Positions 53,591 to 62,815 of a stretch of 64,000 nucleotides of DNA are shown piece after piece. A model generated the notes under the pieces. The model had not been told where the DNA came from, ran no database searches, and saw nothing but the letters and a program-made list of their open reading frames with translations. Every line of letters begins with the position of its first letter. Position 1 is the stretch's first letter. The translations under genes and the position numbers were made by a program. This DNA comes from SZAS-79 sp965279075 (GTDB taxonomy: Bacteria > Pseudomonadota > Gammaproteobacteria > Burkholderiales > SG8-39): NCBI GenBank assembly GCA_965279075.1, contig CBDIHI010000005.1, positions 97,220 to 161,219 of the forward strand, read 5' to 3'.

Positions 53591-56500
53591 GCCTCCCTCC
53601 TGCGTTCCTCGAAGAACCCGTACAGGGCAGGCACCACGACCAGCGTCAGCAGGGTCGAGGTGATCAGCCCGCCGATCACGACGATGGCCAGCGGGCGCTG
53701 GACCTCGGAGCCCGGGCCGTCGGCGAACAGGAACGGGATCAGGCCGAGCATGGCCACCGTGGCGGTCATCATGACCGGCCGGAAGCGGTGCGTGGCGCCC
53801 TCGACGATGGCCTCGGCCAGCGCCATGCCCTCCTCCCGGAGCTTGCGGATGTAGGTCACCAGCACGACGCCGTTCAGCACGGCGATCCCCCAGAGCGCGA
53901 TGAACCCGACGGAGGCCGGCACCGAAAGGTATTCCCCGGTCACGGCCAGCCCCACCACGCCGCCGATCGACGCGAACGGCAGGACCGTGATGATGAGCGT
54001 GGCCATGCGCAGCGAGTTGAACAGCAGGAACAAGAGGAAGAAGATCGCCGCGATGGTCACCGGCACGATGACCTTCAGGTGGCCGAGCGCGCGCTCGAGG
54101 TTCTCGAACTGGCCGCCCCACACCAGGTAGTACCCCTCGGGCATCGGCACCTGCGCGGCGACCACCGACTGCAGCTCGGTGACGAAGCCGCCGAGGTCGC
54201 GGTCCTTCACGTTGATGCCGATGACGATGCGCCGCTTGGCCGTCTCCCGGCTGATCTGCGCCGGGCCGTCGGCGACCTCGATCCTCGCCAGGCTGTCCAG
54301 CGCCACCTGCGCGCCGCTGGGCGCGGTCAGTGTGATCGCGCGGATCTCGGCGATGCTGTCGCGCAGCCGCTCGGGCAGCCGCACCACCGCCTGGAAGCGC
54401 CGCTCGCCCTCGTAGATCTCGGTGGCGACCTTGCCGCCGACCGCGGTCTCGATCACGTCCTGCACGTCCGACACGTTGAGGCCCTGGCGGGCGATCGCGG
54501 ACCGGTCGATGGCGATGGTCAGGTACTGCTGGCCGCCCGAGCGTTCCACGCGCATGTCGCGCACGCCGCGCACGCCCCCCGCGACGCGCGCGATCTCGTT
54601 GGCCTTGGCCCGCAGCACCTCGAGGTCGTCGCCGAAGAGCTTCACCGCGACGTCGGCCTTCACCCCGGTCACCATCTCGTCGATGCGATCCGAGATCGGC
54701 TGGGCCATGACCAGCTGAACGCCGGGCAGCGTGCGCAGCTTCTCCTGGATCGCGGCGGCGATGTCGTCCTGCGACCAGCCCGGCGGCCAGTCCTTGCGGG
54801 CCTTGAGCGACACGATGGGGTCGGCCTCGTTCGGGCCGGCCGGGTCGGCGGCGGACTCGCCCCGCCCGAGGCGCGACACGGCCGCTTTCACGCCCGGCAC
54901 CTGCATGACCCGGCGCATGGCCTCCTTCTCCATCTGGATCGATTCGTCGAGCGAGATGTTCGGCACCCGGTCCATGGACGGCGAGATCGAGCCTTCCTTC
55001 ATCTCGGGGATGAAGGCCGTGCCGAGGAAGGGCACCAGCGCGAGCGTAGCGACGAACAGTCCGACCGCGACGCCCACCGTGAGCCTCTCGCGCGCGAGGG
55101 CGCGCCGCAGCAGCGCGAGGTAGGGGCGCTTCATCGCGGCGATCAGGCGGGTGTCGTGCTCCGCGCCGCCCTTCAGCATGAAGGAGGCGAGCGCAGGCGT
55201 CAGCGTCAGCGACAGCACCAGCGAGATCGCCAGCGCGATGGCGATCGTATAGGCGAGCGGAGCGAACATCTTGCCCTCCATGCCCGACAGCGTCATCAGC
55301 GGCAGGAACACCAGGATGATGATGCCCACGCCGAACACCACCGGCGTGGCGACCTCGCGCACCGCGTCGAGGATCACCCGCGTGCGCGGCTCGCCCGGAC
55401 GCTTGCCCAGCTGGGCGTAGGCGTTCTCGATCACCACCACCGAACCGTCCACCATCAGGCCGATCGCGATCGCGAGGCCGCCGAGCGACATCAGGTTGGC
55501 CGAGATCCCGTAGCGGTTCATGACGATGAAGGTCGCCAGCGGCGTGAGCACCAGCGTCGCCACCACGATGAGCGAAGACCTCCAGTCGCCGAGGAACAGC
55601 ACCAGCACCACGACCACGAACAGCACGCCCTCCAGCAGCACCTTGACGACCGTCCACAGCGCCGCGTCTACCAACTCCGAGCGGTCGTAGTAGGGCACGA
55701 TCTTCAGGCCCCCGGGCAGCATGCCGCGCGCGTTGATCTCGGCGACGCGGGCCTTCACGCGGCCGACGACTTCCTTCGCGTTGCCGGCACGGATCATCAT
55801 CACCACGCCGCCGACCGCCTCGGTGTACCCGTCCTTGATCATCGCGCCGTGCCGCACCTCCTCGCCGAGCGTGACCTCGGCCACGTCGCGGATGTAGACC
55901 GGCGTGCCGCCGACCTCCTTCAGCACGATGTCCTTGATGTCGTCCACGTTCCTCACCAGCCCGATGCCGCGCACCAGGTACTGCTCGGCGCGCTGCGGCA
56001 GCACGCCGCCGCCGGAGTTGGCGTTGTTCCTCGCCAGCGCCTGCCACACGTCCTGGATCGACACCTTGTAGTAGCGCAGGCGGTCGGGCTCGACCAGCAC
56101 CTGGTACTGCTTAACGTGACCGCCGGTGGAGTTGATCTCCGCCACGCCGGGGATCGAGCGCAGCAGCGGCCGCACCACCCAGTCCTGCGCGGTGCGGCGC
56201 TCGGTGAGCTCGGCTTTCGTCAGCTCGCGCTTGCCGTCGTCGGCCCGCTCCAGCGTGTACTGGTAGACCTCGCCCAGCGCGGTCGACACCGGGCCCAGCA
56301 CCGGCGTCACGCCGACCGGGAGCCGGCCGCCGATCTCGATCAAGCGCTCGAGCACCAGCTGGCGGGCGAAGTACACGTCGGTGGCGTCGGTGAACACCAG
56401 CGTGATGAGCGACAGGCCGGGCTTGTTCAGCGACCGCATCTCGGTCAGCGCGGGCAGGCCCGTCATCGCGATCTCGACCGGCGCGGTCACGAACCGCTCG

Positions 56501-56682
56501 ACCTCCTCGGGCGAGCGGCCCGGCGCCTCGGTGGCGATCTGCACCTGCACGTTGGTCACGTCCGGGAACGCGTCCACCGAGAGCTTGCGCGCGGCGCCCA
56601 GCCCGAACGCCAGCAGCGCCGCGGCGATCACGAGCACCACGAGGCGCTGGCCGAGCGCCGCGCGGACGATGGCGTCGAGCAT
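53587..56682 (-). CDS. HME-RND heavy-metal efflux pump, CzcA/CusA family
   Basis: Inner-membrane proton/metal antiporter of 1,031 residues. Twelve membrane helices and two large periplasmic loops are expected from the layout; VDAFPDVTNVQVQI and SPEEVERFVTAPVE are family signatures. TM4 reads AIGLMVDGSVVVIEN (near residue 405). It keeps the later Asp and Glu but lacks the first Asp of the CzcA DFG motif. The metal, whether divalent Zn/Co/Cd-type or monovalent Cu/Ag-type, cannot be set firmly. It starts 3 nt after the adaptor gene. Confidence 0.92.
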   Translation of the reverse strand: MLDAIVRAALGQRLVVLVIAAALLAFGLGAARKLSVDAFPDVTNVQVQIATEAPGRSPEEVERFVTAPVEIAMTGLPALTEMRSLNKPGLSLITLVFTDATDVYFARQLVLERLIEIGGRLPVGVTPVLGPVSTALGEVYQYTLERADDGKRELTKAELTERRTAQDWVVRPLLRSIPGVAEINSTGGHVKQYQVLVEPDRLRYYKVSIQDVWQALARNNANSGGGVLPQRAEQYLVRGIGLVRNVDDIKDIVLKEVGGTPVYIRDVAEVTLGEEVRHGAMIKDGYTEAVGGVVMMIRAGNAKEVVGRVKARVAEINARGMLPGGLKIVPYYDRSELVDAALWTVVKVLLEGVLFVVVVLVLFLGDWRSSLIVVATLVLTPLATFIVMNRYGISANLMSLGGLAIAIGLMVDGSVVVIENAYAQLGKRPGEPRTRVILDAVREVATPVVFGVGIIILVFLPLMTLSGMEGKMFAPLAYTIAIALAISLVLSLTLTPALASFMLKGGAEHDTRLIAAMKRPYLALLRRALARERLTVGVAVGLFVATLALVPFLGTAFIPEMKEGSISPSMDRVPNISLDESIQMEKEAMRRVMQVPGVKAAVSRLGRGESAADPAGPNEADPIVSLKARKDWPPGWSQDDIAAAIQEKLRTLPGVQLVMAQPISDRIDEMVTGVKADVAVKLFGDDLEVLRAKANEIARVAGGVRGVRDMRVERSGGQQYLTIAIDRSAIARQGLNVSDVQDVIETAVGGKVATEIYEGERRFQAVVRLPERLRDSIAEIRAITLTAPSGAQVALDSLARIEVADGPAQISRETAKRRIVIGINVKDRDLGGFVTELQSVVAAQVPMPEGYYLVWGGQFENLERALGHLKVIVPVTIAAIFFLLFLLFNSLRMATLIITVLPFASIGGVVGLAVTGEYLSVPASVGFIALWGIAVLNGVVLVTYIRKLREEGMALAEAIVEGATHRFRPVMMTATVAMLGLIPFLFADGPGSEVQRPLAIVVIGGLITSTLLTLVVVPALYGFFEERRREA

Positions 56683-56685
56683 GGG

Positions 56686-57858
56686 CTAGCCGCCCCCCAG
56701 CGCGCGGCGCTTGCGCTCGTTGTTCAGGTGGAAGGCGCCCTCGACCACGATCGTGTCGCCTTCGGCCACCCCCTCCAGCACCACGCGCCGGCCCTCGAAC
56801 TCGAGGCCGAGGGACACCGCCCGCAGCCGGTAGGCGTCCTTGCCGGTCTGCGCGAACACGAAGTCGCGGTTGTCCTCGCGCACGATGGCGGCGGACGGCA
56901 CGACGAGGCGCTTCTGGGGCCGGCCGTCGATCAGCACGTTGGCGAGCATGGCCGGCTTGAACATGCGCTCGCCGTTGGACAGGTCCATCCTCGCGCGCAC
57001 CGTGCGCGTCTCCGGGTTCACCGTCGGGCTGACGAAGGTGAGCCGCCCGTGGAGCACGCCGCCCGGCAGCGCGGCGACTTCGGCGGCGGCCGGCTCGCCG
57101 ACGCGCACGAGGCCGGCGCCCTGCTCGGGGATGTCGGCCACGACCCAGACGTTGGAAAGGTCCGCGATCACGAACATGCTGTCGGCGGGCTGCACCATCT
57201 GGCCCTCGGTGACCTTGCGCTCGATCACGGTGCCGCTCACGCTCGCGGCGATCTGCGTGCGCGAGGTGATCGTGCCGGTCTCCGCCAGCCGGCCGATCGC
57301 CGCGGCGGACATGCCGAGTACCTTCAGCTGGTCGCTCGCCGCGTTCAGTTCCGCCTCGGCCTGGGTCAGCTCGCTCTGGCGCCGCTGCACCTCGGCCGTG
57401 CCGATCACGTCGGCCGCGAGCAGGCGCTGCGCCCGCTCGGTCGCGCGCAGCGCCTGCAACCGGATCGACTGCGCCTTGAGGAATCCCAGCTGCGCCGTCG
57501 ACAGTTCCGTGCTGTTGAGGGTCGCGAGCACCTGCCCGCGGCGCACGTCCTGCCCCACCGTTGCCTCGAGGTCGGTGACCCGGCCCGCCACGGGCGAGCC
57601 GATGCGCGCCATGCGCGTCTCGTCGACTTCGATGCGGCCCGGCGCGCGCAGCGTCTCGCGCACCTCGGCCCGGCCCACCTGCCCGGTCAGCGTGCGCGCG
57701 GCGAGTTCGGCCGTGACCGTGATCGCGAGGGGGTCCGGCGCGACCGGCGCGGCGGCGGGCTTTGCGCCCTCCTTGTCGCCGCACCCGGCGGCTAGCGCTG
57801 CCGCGAACGCCAGCACAAGGGTGGAATGGCCCGCGGAAGTGCCTGCTTTGGTCCTCAT
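56686..57858 (-). CDS. RND efflux periplasmic adaptor (CzcB-like)
   Basis: Membrane-fusion protein of 390 residues from ATG 57858. N-terminal lipobox (FAAALAAGCGDK), then the barrel-sandwich hybrid split by a hairpin: LRAPGRIEVDETRMARIGSPVAGRV and TQIAASVSGTVIERKVTEGQMV. The beta-barrel segment DLSNVWVVADIPE follows. It links the inner-membrane pump to the outer-membrane channel. There is no His-rich metal-binding N-terminus. It lies between the channel gene and the pump gene. Confidence 0.9.
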   Translation of the reverse strand: MRTKAGTSAGHSTLVLAFAAALAAGCGDKEGAKPAAAPVAPDPLAITVTAELAARTLTGQVGRAEVRETLRAPGRIEVDETRMARIGSPVAGRVTDLEATVGQDVRRGQVLATLNSTELSTAQLGFLKAQSIRLQALRATERAQRLLAADVIGTAEVQRRQSELTQAEAELNAASDQLKVLGMSAAAIGRLAETGTITSRTQIAASVSGTVIERKVTEGQMVQPADSMFVIADLSNVWVVADIPEQGAGLVRVGEPAAAEVAALPGGVLHGRLTFVSPTVNPETRTVRARMDLSNGERMFKPAMLANVLIDGRPQKRLVVPSAAIVREDNRDFVFAQTGKDAYRLRAVSLGLEFEGRRVVLEGVAEGDTIVVEGAFHLNNERKRRALGGG

Positions 57859-57877
57859 GGTCTGCCTGTCCCGTTGT

Positions 57878-59129
57878 TCAGTCGGTCGCGCGGAAGGGGT
57901 CCCGCGCGGTGAGTCGTTCGATGTCCATCCAGGCCGCGTTGCGGTCGAAGCGCGCCTGGTTGTAGTCGGCGCGCACGCTGCGCAATGTCCGCTGCGCGTC
58001 GAGCACTTCGAGGAAGCTGCGCTCGCCGGCCCGGTAGGCCGCCTCCGCCGCGTACAGGCCCGCCTCGGCGGTGCGCAACAGGCCGTTCTCGAAAGTGGAG
58101 ATCTGGCGGTGCGACACGCCCAGGCGCGCATAGGCCGAATCGAGTTCGCGCAGCAGCTGCGCGCGCTGTGCCTCGACCTGCGCGGTGGCGTAGCCGATCG
58201 TAGCCTGCGCCTGCGCGATCGGGCCCTCGCGCCGGTTCCAGATCGGCAGCGGGATCGAGATGGCCGACCATCGCCTGGCTCGATTCCGGGTCGGAGGAGC
58301 TGATCGCGCGCAGCGTGGGCTGGGGATTTCGCAGCGACCGCTCGAGCTCGAGCCGCGAGCGCGCCCGCTCCGCCTCGGCCGAAGCCACTTTCAGCTGCGG
58401 ATGCGCGGCGAGGACCTGCGGCACCAGCGTCGAGAGCGGCGGCGCCTCCGGCGGCGGGGGCAGGGTGCCGCGTGCGACGAACACCGACGGCAATGCGTTG
58501 CCGCCCAGCCGCCTCAGCACCGCGCGCGCCTCGTCCACGCGCAAGGCCGCGGCGGCAGCCGCGTTCTGCGCGGCGAGCGACTCGGACTCCGCGCGCACGA
58601 GTTCGAACCGCGGCGCCTCGCCCACCTCAACGCGCGTCTGCACCTTGCCGCGGATTTCGGCCAGCAGCTTGACGCTCTCCATCGCGAGCCGCTCCTCCTC
58701 CTGCCGGCGCAGCATCTCGAAGAACGCCGCGCGCGCCTGGTAGCCGACCGCGAGGCGCACCGACTCGACCTGCGCCGAGGCAGCCGACAGCCCGGCCTCC
58801 GAAACGTCGGCACGGGCGCTGCGCACGGAGGGCAGCTCGATCAGCTGCGAGATGCCGACGGTACTGGTCGAACCCATCGCGCCGCCGACGCGCGAGCGCC
58901 ACGACCCGCCGCCCACGTCGAGGTCCGGGTTGGGCCAGGCGCGCGCAGTGCGCGTTTCGGCCTCGGCGCCGAGGCGCAGTTGCGCAGCGGACGCGAGTTC
59001 GGGGCTCGCCGCCTCGACATAGCGCAGCACCTCGCGCAGTCCGAGCGCCTCGGCGGCATGGGCTTGGCCGACAACAGCCGGCAGCGTGCCTGCAGCGAGC
59101 GCTGCGAGCACGGCGATGCGTACGACCAT
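57878..59129 (-). pseudogene. outer-membrane efflux channel (CzcC/TolC-like), apparent +1 frameshift
   Basis: The frame from ATG 59129 (GGGAG upstream) gives a signal peptide and the first TolC-type repeat, up to SSSDPESSQAMVG. It then loses homology. From about 58265 the family sequence resumes in another frame as ISIPLPIWNRREGP and runs through SHRQISTFENGLLRTAE to the stop at 57878. Removing one C in the GGCC at 58262-58265 restores a single protein of about 416 residues. Both halves are otherwise well conserved, so sequence error is as likely as true loss. It is first gene of the efflux operon. Confidence 0.8.
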
Positions 59130-59236
59130 GGATACTCCCGGAGGCAGCTTCAGGCTGGAACGGGACGAGGCGTCCGCGTCAGGAAACTGTCAGGCTGAAG
59201 TTTACCGCGTCCGGGCGCGGGCCGGCATGAAATCCC

Positions 59237-60154
59237 TCAATCGTCCCCTGCGCCGGGGTCCGCGAACGCCGGCTCGCGGAAACTCTCGGGATCGAAGGCC
59301 TTGTCGCCTTCCTCGCTCGCCACGCCGGTGGGCGCGAGCCCGGCGAAATCGAACAGGCCCCGGTCCATCAGGTGCGAGGCGCGCACGTCCGACAATGCGC
59401 GCAGGATCGACTCGATGCGCCCCGGGTGCTTTTTCTGCCACTCGCGCAGCATGCCGCCGACCACCTGCCTTTGCAGGTTGGACTGCGAACCGCACAGCGT
59501 GCACGGGATGATCGGGAACTGCTTGAGTTCGGCGTACGCGGTGAGGTCGGCCTCGGGCACATAGGCCAGCGGCCGGATGACGACGTGCCTGCCGTCGTCC
59601 GAGACGAGCTTGGCGGGCATCGCCTTCAGCTTGCCCGCGTAGAAGAGGTTCAGGAAGAAGGTCGCGAGGATGTCGTCGCGGTGGTGGCCGAGCGCGATCT
59701 TCGTCGCGCCGAGCTCGCCGGCCACGCGGTAGAGGATCCCCCGCCGCAGGCGCGAGCACAGCGAGCACATGGTCTTGCCCTCGGGGATCACGCGCTTGAC
59801 GATGGAGTAGGTGTCCTGCTCGACGATCCGGAACGGCACGCCCCGCGACTCCAGGTACGCGGGCAGTACGTCTTCGGGGAACCCGGGCTGCTTCTGGTCG
59901 AGGTTCACCGCGATGAGCTCGAACCTCACCGGCGCCTTCTCCTGCAGGGCCATCAGCACGTCGAGCATGCCGTAGCTGTCCTTGCCGCCCGAGAGGCACA
60001 CCATCACGCGGTCGCCCTCGCCTATCATCCCGAAATCGACGATCGCGTCGCCCACCATCCGGCGCAGGCGCTTGGCGAGCTTGTTGGCTTCATGGTCCGC
60101 CTTGCGCGGGTCCCTGCGCGCCGGCGGCAGGATGTGGATGGGCTGCGAGCTCAT
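59237..60154 (-). CDS. ttcA: tRNA 2-thiocytidine biosynthesis protein TtcA
   Basis: Thiolates C32 of certain tRNAs. Of 305 residues from ATG 60154, which overlaps the stop of the upstream short-chain dehydrogenase gene (ATGA). The PP-loop SGGKDSYGMLD binds ATP, and the two CxxC pairs CSLC and CTLC hold the iron-sulfur cluster. GHHRDDILATFFLNLFYAGKL is also diagnostic. The C-terminus is longer than in E. coli by a variable acidic tail. Confidence 0.95.
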   Translation of the reverse strand: MSSQPIHILPPARRDPRKADHEANKLAKRLRRMVGDAIVDFGMIGEGDRVMVCLSGGKDSYGMLDVLMALQEKAPVRFELIAVNLDQKQPGFPEDVLPAYLESRGVPFRIVEQDTYSIVKRVIPEGKTMCSLCSRLRRGILYRVAGELGATKIALGHHRDDILATFFLNLFYAGKLKAMPAKLVSDDGRHVVIRPLAYVPEADLTAYAELKQFPIIPCTLCGSQSNLQRQVVGGMLREWQKKHPGRIESILRALSDVRASHLMDRGLFDFAGLAPTGVASEEGDKAFDPESFREPAFADPGAGDD

Positions 60155-60890
60155 ATGTTCACGCTCCGCCCGCCGTCCACCGCGATGATTTGCCCGGTGA
60201 CGTAAGGCGCGCCCGCCGCGAGGGAAATGCACGGCGCGCGCGATGTCGTCCGGTTCGCCGAGACGCTTGAGCAGCGTGTCTTCGATGATGTGCTTCCTGA
60301 CCTCGGGCGGGAACTGGCCGTCTTCCGGCCAGGCGATCGCGCCGGGAGAGACACCGTTCACGCGCACGTCGGGCGCAAGCTCCATGGCGAGCGACCGCGT
60401 CATCGCGGCGAGGCCGGCCTTGGCGATCGAGTAGACCACGTAACCCTTGAGCGGCCGGTCGGCATGGATGTCGACGATGTTGACGATGGACCCGCGCACC
60501 TTCGCGAGTTCGGGGCGCCGCCGCCTGCGACAGCAACAGCGGGCCCTTGACGTTGGTGCCGACGAGGTCGTCCCAGTTGCGGTCGTTGACCTCGCCCACC
60601 GCCGTCGGGAAGAAGCTCGACGCGTTGTTGACCAGCACGTCGAGCCGCCCGAAGCGCTCCACGGCCGTGCGGACCAGCAGTTCCGGCGCGCTGTGCGCAA
60701 GGAGGTCCGCCTTCACGCGCAGTGCGCTGCCCGCGCGCACCGCGTTGAGCTCGGCCTCCAGCGCGATCACCTCCGCCTCCGCGCCGCGATAGTGGAGCAG
60801 GACGCTGGCCCCGTGCGCGTGCAAGCGGCGCGCGATCGCCGCGCCCACGCGACGCGCGGCACCGGTGACGAGGGCGGCCTGGTCCTTCAT
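60151..60890 (-). pseudogene. pteridine reductase-like short-chain dehydrogenase, two apparent +1 frameshifts
   Basis: From ATG 60890: the NADP site AALVTGAARRVGAAIARRLHAHG, then NNASSFFPTAVGEV and GTNVKGPLLLSQAAA. The frame breaks in GGGG at 60512-60515, resumes as PELAKVRGSIVNIVDIHAD and the catalytic YSIAKAGLAAMTRSL, breaks again in GGG at 60222-60224, and resumes as LAAGAPYVTGQIIAVDGG to the stop at 60151. Each break is one extra G or C. Corrected, the protein is about 245 residues, of the FolM/PTR1-like group that reduces pterins. Confidence 0.8.
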
Positions 60891-60979
60891 GTCTTTGCAT
60901 GGGTCGTTACGCGCTGCGGTTGGATTGCGGATTTTACCAATATGGGGGAGGATGCCCGCCCCACGTTCCGGCCCTGCCC

Positions 60980-62142
60980 ATGCCGCGCCCCCCCGCCCAG
61001 CTGCCGCCGCCCGAACCCGACGCACTCGCGGCGAGCGCCGCCACTGGTTGCGCGCATCGAGGCCGCCATCGCCGCGGCGGGCGGCTGGATCAGCTTCGCG
61101 GACTACATGCAGCAGGCCCTTTACGCGCCGGGCCTCGGTTACTACACCGGCGGCGCGCAGAAATTCGGGCAGGCCGGCGACTTCGTCACCGCACCCACGC
61201 TGGGGCCGCTGTTCGCCCAGACGCTCGCGCGGCAGGTGGCGGAGCTCCTGCCCGCAAACCGCCCCGCACCTGCTCGAGTTCGGTGCGGGCGGGGGCGACC
61301 TGGCCGGCGAGCTGCTCGCCGAGCTCGCCCGGCTCGGCTGCAAGGTCGAAAGCTATTCGATCCTCGAACCCGGCGCCGAACTTGCCGCACGCCAGCGCTC
61401 GACCATCGCCAGGCTCGCGCCGGATAGCGCGGCGCGCGTCGCCTGGCTGGACCGGCTGCCCGAAGGCTTTCGCGGCGTCTTGCTCGCCAACGAAGTCGTC
61501 GACGCGATGCCGGTGCATGCGGTCGCGTGGCGGGACGAAGGCGTGTTCGAGCGCGGCGTCAGCATGGAGTCCGGCAAGCTGGCCTGGGCCGAGCGGCCCG
61601 CGACTGGCGGGGTGCTCGCCGCAGCGCAGGCCATCGGCATCGCGCCGCCGTACGCAGGCGAGATTGCGCTGGCCGCGCGGGGCTGGATGCGGTCGGTCGC
61701 AGAAAACCTCGAACACGGCGTGCTGCTGGCGATCGACTACGGCTTCCCGGCGCACGAGTTCTACCACCCGCAGCGTACCGCGGGCACGTTGATGTGCCAC
61801 TACCGCCACTTCGCCCACGACGACCCGTTCCTCCATCCCGGCCTGCAGGACATCACCGCGCACGTCGACTTTTCCGCGCTCGCCGCGGCCGGGCGCGAAA
61901 CGGGGCTCGACGTACTGGGCTACGCGAACCAGTCGTCGTTCCTCGTCAATTGCGGCATCACCGAAGTGCTCGGCCGCGGCGACCCCTCCGACGTGCGGCG
62001 CTATGCGCCGGTCGCCGCCGCGGCGCAGAAGCTGCTCTCGCCCGCCGAGATGGGCGAGCTCTTCAAGGTGCTGTGCGTCGGGCGCGGCGTCCGGCCCGGG
62101 CTCATGGGCTTTGCGCGCGGCGAGCGTTCGCATACCCTGTAG
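60980..62142 (+). pseudogene. SAM-dependent methyltransferase, MidA/NDUFAF7 (COG1565) family, two apparent +1 frameshifts
   Basis: The start MPRPPAQLPPPEPDALAASAA is followed by a shift near 61040-61045. The next frame gives LVARIEAAIAAAGGWISFADYMQQ, LGYYTGGAQKFGQAGDFVTAPT and ELLPA, and a second shift follows in AAA at 61256-61258. The remainder, APHLLEFGAGGGDLAG through LLANEVVDAMPVH and GVLLAIDYGFPAHEFYHPQR, is clean to the stop. Each shift is one extra base. The mitochondrial relative dimethylates an arginine of complex I; the bacterial substrate is unknown. It is divergent from the pteridine reductase-like gene. Confidence 0.8.
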
Positions 62143-62145
62143 GGC

Positions 62146-62808
62146 ATGCTCAGGACGCTGGCGCTTTTCCTCACACTTCTCCTCGCGCCTCCCGTCGCGG
62201 CGCACGCGGCGGACGAAGCCTCCGCCGCGAGGAAGCGCTGGGAGGACAGCCCTTACGGCCCCATGCTCGAGCGGATACTGCCCCCGGGGTTCGAGGCCGC
62301 GATGCTGCCGCAGCCGGGCTCGCCGGGCGCGCTGCTCGCGCAGCGCTACTGCGTGCAATGCCACAACCTGCCCAACCCGGCCATGCACCATGCGCAGAAG
62401 TGGCCGCCCGTGTTCGAGCGGATGGTGCTGCGCATGGAAGGCCGCGGCAACATGGGCAGGCTCATGGCCGACATGATGGCGGGCGTGTCCGCCCCGACGG
62501 CCGATGAGGCGCGCGTGCTGGTGCGCTACCTGCGCGTTAACGCGATGGTCCCGCTCGACCCGAAGAAGATCCCGGAAGTGAATGCGCCTGCGGGCGACGC
62601 GTTCCGCCTTGCCTGCGGGCAGTGCCATGCGCTGCCCGACCCCGCGCGACACACCGCGAAGGAGTGGGCGATGGTGGTGGCGCGCATGCAGAAGAACATG
62701 GACTGGATGAATCGCGTCGTGGGATCCCGCCTCGTGGCGGGCGAACCGCAGCTGCGCGTCGAGGACATCAACGCCTTCCTGGCGAAGTACGCCAGGAAGG
62801 CGCGCTGA
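62146..62808 (+). CDS. dihaem cytochrome c
   Basis: Of 220 residues with a signal peptide (LALFLTLLLAPPVAAHAA). Two c-haem sites, CVQCH (about residue 69) and CGQCH (about residue 162), lie in two similar halves, each followed by a Trp-containing KWPPVFERM or EWAMVVARM segment. Conserved methionines could be axial ligands. It is periplasmic and probably carries electrons; its partner is unknown. It starts 3 nt after the methyltransferase gene. Confidence 0.9.
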   Translation: MLRTLALFLTLLLAPPVAAHAADEASAARKRWEDSPYGPMLERILPPGFEAAMLPQPGSPGALLAQRYCVQCHNLPNPAMHHAQKWPPVFERMVLRMEGRGNMGRLMADMMAGVSAPTADEARVLVRYLRVNAMVPLDPKKIPEVNAPAGDAFRLACGQCHALPDPARHTAKEWAMVVARMQKNMDWMNRVVGSRLVAGEPQLRVEDINAFLAKYARKAR

Positions 62809-62815
62809 CCGCGCC

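Noticed and set aside
53788..57795. A 1,335-codon open frame on the plus strand
   Set aside because: It is antisense to the efflux pump and adaptor genes and has low-complexity His/Arg/Asp composition with no family match.
56840..58303. Possible plus-strand gene of 487 codons
   Set aside because: Antisense to the adaptor and channel genes; Ser/Arg-rich with no signal or domain.
58262..61258. Programmed +1 frameshifting in three genes
   Set aside because: There are no shared slippery sites or stop-codon signals, and unrelated genes are affected within 3 kb; sequence error explains it better.
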